From contig NZ_JBOITN010000033.1 in the NCBI RefSeq assembly GCF_050717545.1, positions 80,641 through 144,640 on the forward strand: a stretch of 64,000 nucleotides of DNA, read 5' to 3'. The translations under genes were made by a program, and so were the position numbers. Within the stretch, counting starts at the first letter, position 1. Each line of letters starts with the position of its first letter. This document shows, piece after piece, positions 44,369 to 53,558 of this stretch. The DNA is from Clostridium_AD sp050717545. Lineage in GTDB: Bacteria; Bacillota; Clostridia; Clostridiales; Clostridiaceae. The notes under the pieces are model-generated. The model searched no databases. It saw only the letters and a list, made by a program, of their open reading frames with translations, and had not been told where the DNA came from.

Positions 44369-45031
44369 ATGAGTAGAGTAGGAGATAGGATTAAGCTAGT
44401 ACGAGAGGCAAAAGCTATAAGTCAGAAACAATTAGGTAAAAAAATAGGAGTTTCTGAGGGGTTTATTAATGAAGTTGAACTAGGAAGAAAAGTTATAAAT
44501 GAGAAATTCTTAGAAAAATTATCTAAAACATTAGGCGAAGAAATTGAAGATACTTCTGTATCATTTCAAGCTGAGGAACGCGAGGAAAGAAAGCCAAAAC
44601 TTGAAAGACCGATTACTGGTAAAGTAAATGAGGTTTGGAATGATGCGTTTAGCTCAGTTCTAAAAGATGTTACTATTTATAAATACGATTTACTTAAATC
44701 TATAGGTACAAGGCAAATGCCTATAATATCAAACAAAGTAGAGGGGTATGCTCAAGACAAAGTATTATTCTTAGAAATAGAGAATGATGATATGCAAGGA
44801 TTTAGAATATGTAGTGGAGATATTGCTTTTGCTCATTTGACACATGAAATAGAGAATAACGCTATAACACTTGTGGATTATAATGGTGAAAGGGTTTTAA
44901 GACAAATAAAAAAATTAGATAGTAACAAAGTACTGTTAATAAGCAATAGAATTTCATTAAGAACTGATACAGTTAAGCATACTGACATTAAAGTAATTGC
45001 AAAACTCGATAGAGTAGAGTTTAAGTTATAA
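44369..45031 (+). CDS. XRE-family regulator with a degenerate S24 (LexA-like) domain
   Basis: A 220-residue DNA-binding protein. The N-terminal helix-turn-helix (VGDRIKLVREAKAISQKQLGKKIGVSEGFINEVELGRKVI, about 3-42) is of the Cro/CI type. The C-terminal half has the S24 peptidase fold, but the catalytic Ser of the GDSM motif is replaced (ENDDMQG) and the catalytic Lys position reads VLRQI, so self-cleavage is unlikely. The start at 44369 follows AGGCGGAG; the frame continues 22 codons upstream through a hairpin. It may be a housekeeping regulator rather than a phage repressor, as no phage genes adjoin it. Confidence 0.82.
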   Translation: MSRVGDRIKLVREAKAISQKQLGKKIGVSEGFINEVELGRKVINEKFLEKLSKTLGEEIEDTSVSFQAEEREERKPKLERPITGKVNEVWNDAFSSVLKDVTIYKYDLLKSIGTRQMPIISNKVEGYAQDKVLFLEIENDDMQGFRICSGDIAFAHLTHEIENNAITLVDYNGERVLRQIKKLDSNKVLLISNRISLRTDTVKHTDIKVIAKLDRVEFKL

Positions 45032-45056
45032 TAATGCAGAAATTCAATATGGAAAG

Positions 45057-45110
45057 CAAAGGAAAGTCCATCACTGCCTTGGCAAAAGATGTGCTTTCCT
45101 TTGTTTATAT
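45057..45110 (+). terminator. Terminator after the XRE regulator gene
   Basis: CAAAGGAAAG (45057-45066) pairs with CTTTCCTTTG (45094-45103); an inner GCC/GGC pair shortens the loop. A short T-rich end follows. Confidence 0.6.
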
Positions 45111-45276
45111 CTAAATTATTTTTTAATAATAATATTATTAACAAAATGTAATTCATAGTTTATAATTTATAATATACATTAAAAGAGAAACTCTATTAGG
45201 TCAGTAATGATAAGATTTATTTGGCTATTTAGATAATCAAAATGAATAACAGATAAAAGGGGAGGGGACTAACATT

Positions 45277-47085
45277 ATGAAAGGAACAGTAGTAGCTACT
45301 TGGATGAAAACGTGTAGAAAGCTTTATAGCGATGATGTAGTTAATAAAGCAATGGAATTTGGGGGATGGAATTCTGGTAAAATATTTTCGCCTGTTGAAA
45401 ATGTAAATGATGAACAAGTTAAGAAAGTGATTGGAAATATATCGAAAAACCAAAATATATCTATTAATAAATTATGGAGAATTATTGGAAAGGACAATTT
45501 AACGTCTTTTCATAGAGATTTCCCAGCATTTTTTCACACTGAAAATGTTTATACATTTTTAAAATCTCTATTTGATATACATGTAGTAATGACAAAAAAA
45601 TTTACTGGAGCTAAACCACCACTGGTTGGAATAACGCCTATTTCTAGCCGCGAGGCCATTTTCACATATAATTCTAAGCGGGCGATGTTTGATTATTTTC
45701 TAGGGCTTCTAGATGGAACTTGTGAATATTTTAATGAGAAAATTGAAATAGAAGAATTAGAGAAAACAGCAGATAGCCTAAGTTTAAAATTAACATTTGA
45801 AAAAGATATTTATTATAAAAAAACATATAAAATAAATAAAATCCTATCTTTAGGGTTTATTAAGAGTATACATGGGAAAGTGGGGCTATTTACATTTATA
45901 GTAGCTTTATTAGGCTCTGCGGCAGTAGTGGGAGTGGATAACGCCAATAATATTGTAAAAGCAGTGGGACTTGCGCTTATTTCAGGAGCCTCATCAATAC
46001 TAGCATCTTTTATAATGGGAAGGCCTACAAAAATGATTTCAGACACTATAGATCAAATTAATAGTAATAATTATGTGGAAGATGGGGATATAGTAACTGG
46101 AGACAAATATGAAGATTTATACAAAAAAATCAAGCAATATAAAAAAGGATTTAGATCAGATTTTGTTCAGTTTAAAGGTGTAACTGATGAAATGGATACT
46201 TTTGCTGAAAATATAAATAAGATTTCTCATACTATGAACAATACATCTGAGGATATATCAGGGGTAGTTGAGCAAATGGCTGGCTGCTCAGTAAGTCAAG
46301 CAGAAGATACTGAAAACGCTGTTCTGATTCTAAATGATAATATTAGATCACTTAAGGGTATTGTTAAAAATGAGAATGACAACAAGGACGAACTTGAAAA
46401 AGCTATTGAGAAGATTAACAATAGTTATGAAAGTGTTGACAATACAAGTAAAAACATACTTGGCACTCTAGAAAAGTTCCAAGAGGTTAAGGACAATGGT
46501 ATAAGCCTTGAAACAAAAGCACGCGATATAACTAGTATAGTATCAATAGTTTCGCAAATTTCAGAGCAAACGAATTTACTTGCCCTAAATGCATCTATTG
46601 AGGCCGCAAGGGCGGGCGAACAAGGTAGGGGGTTTGCTGTAGTCGCAGATGAAGTTAGAAAGCTAGCAGAGCAGTCTAAGAGTGCTGTAGAAGAGATTAA
46701 TAGCAATTTAATTGAATTTGTTAAAGATATAAATTCACTTGTTAATAAAATCGGTGATCAATATGATATTTTGCAAAATGAGACTAAGGGCTTAGAAGAT
46801 GTACGAGATATAAGTTACGAGGCTACAATGTCTGTTAGAACGGTTTCAACAGCAATGATAAATACTATAAATGATTTAGATAGGGAAGCAAAATCAATTT
46901 CGAATATATATGAAACAATAGAATCTTTAGCCGCAATTGCCGAGGAAAATTCTGCATCTTCAGAAGAGGTAAGTGCAAGTGTTGGAAGTTATACAAATGA
47001 AATAAAGAAGCTAATAGACAGTATATTTGAATTTAAAAAAATAACAAGCTCATTTAAAGATGATTTGAAAAAATATAAGATATAG
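45277..47085 (+). CDS. H-NOX (haem NO/O2-binding) methyl-accepting chemotaxis protein
   Basis: A 602-residue gas-sensing chemoreceptor. Residues 1-185 are an H-NOX haem domain: proximal His102 (FDIHVVM), Pro115, and the haem-propionate motif Tyr131-x-Ser133-x-Arg135 (TYNSKR). The distal residues Trp9, Asn74, Phe78 and Tyr140, which stabilise bound O2 in the Thermoanaerobacter H-NOX, are all present at the same numbers. Two membrane segments (about 203-250) follow, then the cytoplasmic signalling domain with EQTNLLALNASIEAARAGEQGRGFAVVADEVRKLAEQS. The sensor should pass its signal to CheW/CheA. AGGGGAGG precedes the ATG. A PAP2 gene follows 29 bases downstream. Confidence 0.95.
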   Translation: MKGTVVATWMKTCRKLYSDDVVNKAMEFGGWNSGKIFSPVENVNDEQVKKVIGNISKNQNISINKLWRIIGKDNLTSFHRDFPAFFHTENVYTFLKSLFDIHVVMTKKFTGAKPPLVGITPISSREAIFTYNSKRAMFDYFLGLLDGTCEYFNEKIEIEELEKTADSLSLKLTFEKDIYYKKTYKINKILSLGFIKSIHGKVGLFTFIVALLGSAAVVGVDNANNIVKAVGLALISGASSILASFIMGRPTKMISDTIDQINSNNYVEDGDIVTGDKYEDLYKKIKQYKKGFRSDFVQFKGVTDEMDTFAENINKISHTMNNTSEDISGVVEQMAGCSVSQAEDTENAVLILNDNIRSLKGIVKNENDNKDELEKAIEKINNSYESVDNTSKNILGTLEKFQEVKDNGISLETKARDITSIVSIVSQISEQTNLLALNASIEAARAGEQGRGFAVVADEVRKLAEQSKSAVEEINSNLIEFVKDINSLVNKIGDQYDILQNETKGLEDVRDISYEATMSVRTVSTAMINTINDLDREAKSISNIYETIESLAAIAEENSASSEEVSASVGSYTNEIKKLIDSIFEFKKITSSFKDDLKKYKI

Positions 47086-47114
47086 TTTTTATTAATGAGG
47101 TTAGGAGAAAATAT

Positions 47115-47780
47115 ATGCAGCAATTGCAAAACACGGCCGTAACATATGAATGGAAGGATATTCTTAAAAGAGGATTACTGGGTATAAGTATACCAATTAT
47201 AAGTTTGACATATCCACTTCTCAATCAAAATAGAGGGAATACTAACTCTGTTTTGACATTCGTGGATGAATTTATTCCTTTTAATAGAGTATTTATATTG
47301 CCTTATATATCTTGGTATATATTCATAGCAATTTTTGCAGTTGTTTTATGTATATTAGATAAAAAAAGATATTTTAAATTACTCATAACTCTAAATATAG
47401 GCATGATTACATGTTATATAATATATTTTTTCTATCCAACATACGTTCCAAGGCCAATGATAACAGAAACTGATTTCTTAAGTAATTTGGTTTTAACTTT
47501 ATATGCAGCGGACAACCCTTATAACTGTTTTCCAAGTATCCATGTGTTAAATTCTGCGCTAATAGCTTTATATGTATGTGGGTCACAAAAGGTTGCTAAA
47601 TGGATTAAAATAGCCTGCATTATTATGTCTGTTTCAATAATTTTATCTACTATGTTTATAAAACAACATTATTTTGCAGATGTGCTTTCAGGAGTAATAT
47701 TTGCTTGTGGATTATATTTTTCTTTTAATAGTCTAAAGTTTAATTTTAGCGAAGACAAAAGTACAACATACATTGAATAA
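47115..47780 (+). CDS. PAP2-superfamily membrane phosphatase
   Basis: A 221-residue membrane protein with about five or six hydrophobic segments. The PAP2 catalytic blocks are visible: PRPMITETD (RP motif, about 116-124), CFPSIHVLNSA (SIH motif, about 137-147) and TMFIKQHYFADVLSG (His...Asp, about 181-195). Family members dephosphorylate lipid phosphates such as phosphatidic acid or undecaprenyl diphosphate. AGGTTAGGAG precedes the ATG. Probably cotranscribed with the H-NOX receptor, without an obvious link in function. Confidence 0.87.
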   Translation: MQQLQNTAVTYEWKDILKRGLLGISIPIISLTYPLLNQNRGNTNSVLTFVDEFIPFNRVFILPYISWYIFIAIFAVVLCILDKKRYFKLLITLNIGMITCYIIYFFYPTYVPRPMITETDFLSNLVLTLYAADNPYNCFPSIHVLNSALIALYVCGSQKVAKWIKIACIIMSVSIILSTMFIKQHYFADVLSGVIFACGLYFSFNSLKFNFSEDKSTTYIE

Positions 47781-47792
47781 TTGTTTGCCATA

Positions 47793-47826
47793 AAAAGACC
47801 CCATGATTTTATTCATGGGGTCTTAT
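47793..47826. terminator. Bidirectional terminator
   Basis: AAGACCCCATGA (47795-47806) pairs perfectly with TCATGGGGTCTT (47813-47824) around TTTTAT; A-rich and T-rich sides serve the PAP2 gene (plus) and the radical SAM gene (minus), whose stop codon overlaps the right arm. Confidence 0.9.
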
Positions 47827-48752
47827 ACATTACTTAAATCAAAATTAGGTACGTAAGACTTAGAGGCAGTTCCATTTTCTTGGATAAAACACTTAGTGAT
47901 GCCTATCTTTAAAGCATAGTTTATTAGAGCCTCATAATGATTAGGGTTTATTACCTTGTTTATTTCGGGATATTTAAATGCTTCATGCATAGGAGTATAT
48001 TGGTTCATTAAACTGATATATACGGAGTCATTAAAAGCAGAATGCACAAAATCTAATATTTTTTTAGAGTCGAACAATAAGCCGGGTAGCATTAGGTGCC
48101 TAATTATTACTCCCTTTTGTAGTATTCCATCGTTATCAAATTTAGGAGTACCTACCTGTGAAACCATTTCGGTAATTGCAGCTCGGGCATAGGCGAAATA
48201 ATTAGGAGCCCTTGAGTATTTAATTGCATATTTATCATTATAATATTTTAAGTCTGGTAAATATACATCAATAAAACCTTTTAAAATTTTAATGGTTTCT
48301 ATGCTCTCATATCCGTTTGAGTTGTAGAGAATAGGAATATTAAGGCCACAATTTTTAGCGAGTTTTAAAGCCTCTATTATCTGTGGAACGTAATGTGAAG
48401 GAGTAACTAAATTTATATTTAGAGCACCTCTTGATTGTTGCTTTAAAAAAATTTCGCTAAGCCTGGATATGGATATTATTTTCCCATAACCATCATGGCT
48501 TATTTTATAATTTTGACAAAATACACATCTCAAATTACAATTAGAAAAAAACACAGTTCCAGATCCAACTTCACCTGAAATGCAGGGTTCCTCCCAGTGG
48601 TGCAAGGAGGCTTTAGCTATTTTAACATCATCAGATGCATTACAAAAGCCCAGCTTACTACCAGTTCTATTAACGAAACATTTCCTAGGGCATAAATCAC
48701 ATTTTTCTAGTAATTTCAAAACACATGAATTGTTAAAGTCGACTGTATTCAT
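47823..48752 (-). CDS. Radical SAM protein, PFL-activase-like (COG1313)
   Basis: A 309-residue iron-sulfur enzyme. The radical SAM cluster motif C-x3-C-x2-C is in FFSNCNLRCVFCQNYKIS (about 69-86). A Cys-rich N-terminus (CDLCPRKCFVNRTGSKLGFC) is typical of this uncharacterised family related to pyruvate-formate-lyase activating enzymes. The SAM-binding pattern continues with NLVTPSHYVPQI and PILYNSNGYES. The partner protein is unknown. GGGAGAT lies upstream of the ATG. Confidence 0.88.
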   Translation of the reverse strand: MNTVDFNNSCVLKLLEKCDLCPRKCFVNRTGSKLGFCNASDDVKIAKASLHHWEEPCISGEVGSGTVFFSNCNLRCVFCQNYKISHDGYGKIISISRLSEIFLKQQSRGALNINLVTPSHYVPQIIEALKLAKNCGLNIPILYNSNGYESIETIKILKGFIDVYLPDLKYYNDKYAIKYSRAPNYFAYARAAITEMVSQVGTPKFDNDGILQKGVIIRHLMLPGLLFDSKKILDFVHSAFNDSVYISLMNQYTPMHEAFKYPEINKVINPNHYEALINYALKIGITKCFIQENGTASKSYVPNFDLSNV

Positions 48753-48831
48753 AAGTAATTTTTATCTCCCTTAGGTGTTAAGTCATGAAACTTATAACAT
48801 ATAAAAAGTGTACAACCCAATATGTATAATG

Positions 48832-49905
48832 TCAATTCAGCTTTTTACTAGTTTTCTTATAAAATATTATACATTGAATTAAAAAGATAAGACTTATAAC
48901 TCCAAAACCAGGGTAAAGGAATTTAATCAAATTTCTAAAACCGACTTGAGAAATAGGTAATGCCACAATAATTATAAGTACCACAGCTTTTTTATAAGGA
49001 ATATTGAATTTTTTCTCTAGGGTTTTTCCTACACTGTATATATCAGAGACTTCTGTTGAAAACATTTCACAAAAAATAACGCAAAGTAGAAGAACTTGAA
49101 GTAGTGTTCCGAAACGGTGTGTTATATACATAAGAGGAATCTCGTACTTAAATATTTGTGGAATGTTTAGTAAAAGCATTACATTTACTAAGTAGCATAA
49201 TATAGTTAGGACTACCGCTCCTAGTATAACTCCAGGAATAAGAATGCGTTTGCGTTGTATTTCTTGACTTACTGGGACTAATACGCCGCTACAGCATAAC
49301 ATGTTATAACTAGCATAGAGTAGTGCTGATAAAAACCATTGAGCAGGAATAATATTAATTTTATAGGATGGAATTTGTTTTATATACGAAGCACTCAACA
49401 TATCTTTATAAAATATTAAATATAAAACAAAAATAGTTATAATAATTGTAGTAAGACATGGAACTATAAAGGAATTTATAGTTATTAGACCTTTAGTACC
49501 CTTAAGTAACGTGTACAAAGATATTACAGACATAAGTAAAATCCCTACCCATTTCGAAACACCAAAATATTGATGAAGAAGTGCACCACTTCCAGCTAAA
49601 ATTATGGCAGCCCCACTAACTAAGAAAAAACTTGTAAAAATGTCTGTAATTACACCAAAAAAACCTGGGCTTACAAGATGTATGAGCTCAGTATAGGAAT
49701 TTAATTTATGCTTTAGGCTAATAGAAATTATAATAGAACTTATTACAACGTAAATCAAACCACATATTAAAATCCCAAAGAAACTAACATATCCATACGT
49801 ACTAAAAAACTGAGTTATCTCCTGACCGGAAGCTAGTCCAGCACCTACTATAGTACCTATAAATACAGCTGCAACTTGAAATATTGGGCCAATTATTTTT
49901 TTCAA
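48832..49905 (-). CDS. YkvI family membrane protein
   Basis: A 357-residue integral membrane protein with about ten transmembrane segments, related to the APC superfamily of amino-acid transporters. The first segment FQVAAVFIGTIVGAGLASGQEITQFF matches the YkvI family (GAGLASGQE substrate-loop motif). The substrate is unknown. The start is a TTG with GGAGGAG six bases upstream; no in-frame ATG is available. It is transcribed on the minus strand alone, 80 bases before the radical SAM gene, with which it could share a transcript. Confidence 0.88.
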   Translation of the reverse strand: MKKIIGPIFQVAAVFIGTIVGAGLASGQEITQFFSTYGYVSFFGILICGLIYVVISSIIISISLKHKLNSYTELIHLVSPGFFGVITDIFTSFFLVSGAAIILAGSGALLHQYFGVSKWVGILLMSVISLYTLLKGTKGLITINSFIVPCLTTIIITIFVLYLIFYKDMLSASYIKQIPSYKINIIPAQWFLSALLYASYNMLCCSGVLVPVSQEIQRKRILIPGVILGAVVLTILCYLVNVMLLLNIPQIFKYEIPLMYITHRFGTLLQVLLLCVIFCEMFSTEVSDIYSVGKTLEKKFNIPYKKAVVLIIIVALPISQVGFRNLIKFLYPGFGVISLIFLIQCIIFYKKTSKKLN

Positions 49906-50169
49906 AATATCTCCTCCATAAAATTATTGAATTAAGGGCATATTAAATTAGATGCATGTACTTATAAATATATGTGTCTTGTTTACAAATAATAATAAAT
50001 AAAAAATTTAATAAAAATAAAATAAATATAAATTAAATACTTATTTAGAGGGAAACTATAATTAGAATAATTAGGTTTGTGGTTTTTGGTTAAATTTTAT
50101 TAGTTTAAGTGTTTTTATAATTATAATTTCCGTAGTTTAATTAAAATTGAAATAAAGGGAGTGAAGAGG

Positions 50170-51255
50170 TTGAAAAAATATTTAAGTTACTTATTTATAC
50201 TCATATGTGTTTTGTCTTTTATAGGATGCTCAAACCAAGAGGAAGAAAACACTTCAAAAGTTAATGCTTTTGAAATTCAAACTGCAACTAATGTAGTTGA
50301 TAATTATATGGGATTTATAATGAGAGGTGATTACGAAAACGGAAAAAAGCTATATTGTAAGGAGTTATTGGAAAAATCATCTGATATGCCTATAAGTGAC
50401 ATGGACATAAAGGGTTATAAAGTTACAGAAAGTATTGAAGTTGGTAGAAGTGGGATATTTAAAGTTAGGGTTACAAGAACATCCATGGTAAAAGCATTGT
50501 CATGCTTAGATGAATATTCTATTAAAATTATTAAAGATGGGGCTGATTACAAAATAAGCGATATTGCGAATGAACCACAAAAGGAAGCCTTTGTAGAAAG
50601 TACAGGGATTAGGTTTCGGGATAAAAAAAATGTTAAAACAAATTTAATTATAGATAAGGCTGGAATACCTAAATATGTATATTCGAAAGATGATGCGGCA
50701 CGTCTTTATAAAACATTGGTGCCGCTAAAAGAGTTTAAATCTGTAAATTTTAGTTATGAAGGGGATAAACTGGCGGTTAGCACTTATGACAAAAATTCAT
50801 TTGTAGGAGTTATTTATATTGATGAATCTCTAGCAGTTCAGGCAGGAGCTCAAGGTGGCTCGAGCTCAGCAGGTCAATCGTCGCAAGGTGGAGGATCTGG
50901 CGAAATGGCTAAGGAAAAACCAATTGGAAAGGAGTTAATTCCAATTGATTTATTGATGGACTGTAAAGTGGAATTTATGACTTTTTCATTAGATGAAAAG
51001 TTTTTGATTGTGCAATATAATAAAGAAAAAGTAGGAAGATATATTAGGGTTTATCAAGTAGACAATGGAGATATAATACCAGTTAATTTTGAAAAAGATT
51101 ATCCCAGCGAAAAGGTTGAAATACTATTTACTGATTTTGGTGAGGATAGTATGACTTATGAAGTAATTCCTAAATCAAATGCTAGTGGACCAGAAACAGA
51201 TATTATTGGTAAATGGAAATTAGATTTAAAAGATTTTACTGTAGTTAAATTATAA
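50170..51255 (+). CDS. Lipoprotein of unknown function
   Basis: A secreted lipoprotein of about 361 residues. The signal peptide (LKKYLSYLFILICVLSFIGC) ends in a lipobox with Cys near residue 20. An NTF2-like or DUF4878-like region may occupy about 30-140 (VVDNYMGFIMRGDYENGKKLY; SIEVGRSGIFKVRVTRTS), followed by a low-complexity Gly/Ser stretch (GGSSSAGQSSQGGGSGE, about 227-243) and a beta-rich C-terminal domain. AAAGGGAG is eight bases before the TTG at 50170; the GTG at 50161 overlaps that site. Role unknown. Confidence 0.78.
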   Translation: MKKYLSYLFILICVLSFIGCSNQEEENTSKVNAFEIQTATNVVDNYMGFIMRGDYENGKKLYCKELLEKSSDMPISDMDIKGYKVTESIEVGRSGIFKVRVTRTSMVKALSCLDEYSIKIIKDGADYKISDIANEPQKEAFVESTGIRFRDKKNVKTNLIIDKAGIPKYVYSKDDAARLYKTLVPLKEFKSVNFSYEGDKLAVSTYDKNSFVGVIYIDESLAVQAGAQGGSSSAGQSSQGGGSGEMAKEKPIGKELIPIDLLMDCKVEFMTFSLDEKFLIVQYNKEKVGRYIRVYQVDNGDIIPVNFEKDYPSEKVEILFTDFGEDSMTYEVIPKSNASGPETDIIGKWKLDLKDFTVVKL

Positions 51256-51314
51256 ATAATGTCTATTTACGCGTAATAAGGTATAATTAGTATAGGGATT
51301 AAAGGAGCGAATAA

Positions 51315-51342
51315 AAACTAGTCTTATGACTAGTTTTTTTTA
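51315..51342 (+). terminator. Terminator just before a radical SAM gene, possible attenuator
   Basis: AAACTAGTC (51315-51323), loop TTAT, GACTAGTTT (51328-51336), then T5. It lies after the lipoprotein gene, only about 25 bases before the next coding start. A TATAAT at 51282-51287 upstream means the short leader could be attenuated. Confidence 0.8.
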
Positions 51343-51365
51343 ATAAAGAAAGGAAGAGATTGGCG

Positions 51366-52292
51366 TTGAAAACATGGAATGACAAAAGATATCACAATTT
51401 AAATTATTTTCTAAGAGAGAAATTTGGGGAGAAAGTGTTTAAAATTGCTTTAGACGCTGGGTTTTCATGTCCTAATAGAGATGGAACTATAAGTTACGGA
51501 GGATGTTTGTTTTGTAGCGCTCGAGGCTCAGGAGATTTTGCTGGTAGTAGAATGTTTTCTATAACAAAACAATTTGAAGATATAAAAATAATGATGAGCA
51601 AAAAATGGAAATCAAAAAAATATATTGCTTATTTTCAGGCTTATACAAATACATATGCCAGTATAGAGGTACTAAGAGAAAAATATGAGGAGGCAGTATC
51701 ACAAGAGGGTACAGTTGCACTTGCTATAGCGACAAGACCAGATTGTTTAAGCACGGAGATATTAGACCTCATAGAGGAATATTCACGCAGAGTCTATACA
51801 TGGGTAGAACTAGGGCTTCAAACTCAAAGCGATGAAAGTGCAAAAATAATTAATAGAGGATATAAATTAATAGCGTTTGAAGAATCTCTAGGTGAGCTTA
51901 ACAAAAGAAATATTGATGTTGTTGTACATACAATCTTTGGACTTCCGGGAGAAAAGAAAGAGGATATGTTAAAAACAATAGATTATGTTGCACACAAGGA
52001 TATAAAGGGAATAAAAATGCATCTGCTTCACCTTATGGAGGATACTCCAATGGTAGAGCTTTATAAACAAAAAAAACTTGAGTTTTTAAGCCAAGATGAG
52101 TACATAGATATAATTTGCGCAGCGATTACTATGCTTCCGCCTAATATGGTTATTCATAGATTAACAGGAGATGCACCAAGAGAGCTTTTAATAGGGCCTA
52201 TGTGGAGCCTTAAAAAGTGGGAAGTCTTGAATGGTATAGATAATAGACTTGTGGAATTAGATTTATATCAAGGAAGTGAATTTAAAGTTTAG
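51366..52292 (+). CDS. TIGR01212 family radical SAM protein (YtqA-like)
   Basis: A 308-residue radical SAM enzyme. The cluster Cys lie in ALDAGFSCPNRDGTISYGGCLFCS (about 28-51: C-x-x-x...C-x-x-C of the variant form). Other family blocks are IAYFQAYTNTYAS, VALAIATRPDCLS, WVELGLQTQSD and LLHLMEDTPM. Recent work links related YtqA/YtqB pairs to tRNA modification, but the function here is only inferred. I chose the TTG at 51366 because AAAGGAAGAG fits it better than the TTG at 51360; either gives nearly the same protein. Confidence 0.88.
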   Translation: MKTWNDKRYHNLNYFLREKFGEKVFKIALDAGFSCPNRDGTISYGGCLFCSARGSGDFAGSRMFSITKQFEDIKIMMSKKWKSKKYIAYFQAYTNTYASIEVLREKYEEAVSQEGTVALAIATRPDCLSTEILDLIEEYSRRVYTWVELGLQTQSDESAKIINRGYKLIAFEESLGELNKRNIDVVVHTIFGLPGEKKEDMLKTIDYVAHKDIKGIKMHLLHLMEDTPMVELYKQKKLEFLSQDEYIDIICAAITMLPPNMVIHRLTGDAPRELLIGPMWSLKKWEVLNGIDNRLVELDLYQGSEFKV

Positions 52293-52435
52293 ATTATAAT
52301 AAAATGTATTTGTATCTTTCTACAAATTAACTTTAATACTTTTGGGGGTTTTGGGAATAGATAAATATTATCTAAAGGATTACAATATACGTATAGTTAA
52401 AAGTAAATAAAATAGATTTGTAGGGGGAATATATT

Positions 52436-53545
52436 ATGTCAAGTTTATCATTAAGGCACATATATAAAGTTTATGATGGGAATGTAACAGCGGTTAAGGA
52501 TTTTAATCTTGAAATAGAAGATAAAGAATTTATAGTTTTCGTAGGACCATCAGGATGTGGTAAATCAACAACTTTAAGAATGATAGCAGGTCTTGAAGAG
52601 ATTACACAAGGTGAAGTATATATTGGAGATAAAGTTGTAAATGATGTTGCGCCTAAGGATAGAGATATTGCAATGGTATTCCAGAATTATGCATTATATC
52701 CTCATATGACTGTATATGATAATATGGCTTTTGGATTAAAGTTAAGAAAAATGCCAAAAGATCAAATAAAACAAAAAGTTACTGATGTTGCTAAAGTACT
52801 AGATATAGAACATTTACTTGATAGAAAACCAAAGGCATTATCCGGTGGACAAAGACAAAGGGTTGCACTTGGAAGAGCAATAGTTAGAAATCCAAAGGTA
52901 TTCTTAATGGATGAACCTTTATCTAATTTGGATGCTAAACTTAGAGTTCAAATGAGAACAGAAATATCAAAACTTCATCACAAACTTCAAACAACTTTTA
53001 TATATGTAACTCATGATCAAACAGAAGCTATGACTATGGGAACAAGAATTGTTGTAATGAAAGATGGACTTGCACAACAAGTAGATACACCTAACAACAT
53101 ATATGAGCACCCAGTTAATATGTTTGTTGCTGGATTTATAGGAAGTCCTCAAATGAACTTTATGGATGCTAAGGTTTTAGAAGAAAAAGGTGAAGTTGTA
53201 CTTTCTTTTGATGGTGAGACTATAATATTACCTAAGGATAAAGCTCAAATTCTAAAAGATGGATCGTATATAGGCAAAGATGTTGTAATGGGCATAAGAC
53301 CAGAAGATATTGATGATGGTGTTGACTTTATTGAGGAACATAAAGATGCAACTATAAATGCTATAGTTGAGGTTATGGAGCACATGGGAGCAGAAACTAA
53401 CATATATATGTCAAAAGGAACTACAAGCGTTGTAGCTAGAGTTAATGGATCATCTAAAGCTGTAGTTGGAGATACAATTAAAATCGCTTTAAATTCAAGC
53501 AAAATTCATGTATTCGATAAAGAAACTGAAGTTACAGTAATATAG
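52436..53545 (+). CDS. UgpC/MsmX-type sugar ABC transporter ATPase
   Basis: A 369-residue ATPase of the CUT1 carbohydrate-import group. Walker A GPSGCGKSTT, signature LSGGQRQRVALGRA, Walker B VFLMDEPLSNLD and the switch THDQ are visible in the first 230 residues. The C-terminal 140 residues form the regulatory TOBE/MalK-like domain (MGIRPEDI). No permease or solute-binding gene adjoins it, as with the shared MsmX of Firmicutes, which energises several sugar importers. TAGGGGGAAT precedes the ATG. A PucR/CdaR-type regulator gene follows 13 bases on. Confidence 0.93.
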   Translation: MSSLSLRHIYKVYDGNVTAVKDFNLEIEDKEFIVFVGPSGCGKSTTLRMIAGLEEITQGEVYIGDKVVNDVAPKDRDIAMVFQNYALYPHMTVYDNMAFGLKLRKMPKDQIKQKVTDVAKVLDIEHLLDRKPKALSGGQRQRVALGRAIVRNPKVFLMDEPLSNLDAKLRVQMRTEISKLHHKLQTTFIYVTHDQTEAMTMGTRIVVMKDGLAQQVDTPNNIYEHPVNMFVAGFIGSPQMNFMDAKVLEEKGEVVLSFDGETIILPKDKAQILKDGSYIGKDVVMGIRPEDIDDGVDFIEEHKDATINAIVEVMEHMGAETNIYMSKGTTSVVARVNGSSKAVVGDTIKIALNSSKIHVFDKETEVTVI

Positions 53546-53558
53546 GAGGAACCGGAGT

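Noticed and set aside
44369..45031. XRE/S24 protein as a prophage repressor marking a phage
   Set aside because: Neighbouring genes are all chromosomal housekeeping types; no integrase, structural or lysis gene is near.
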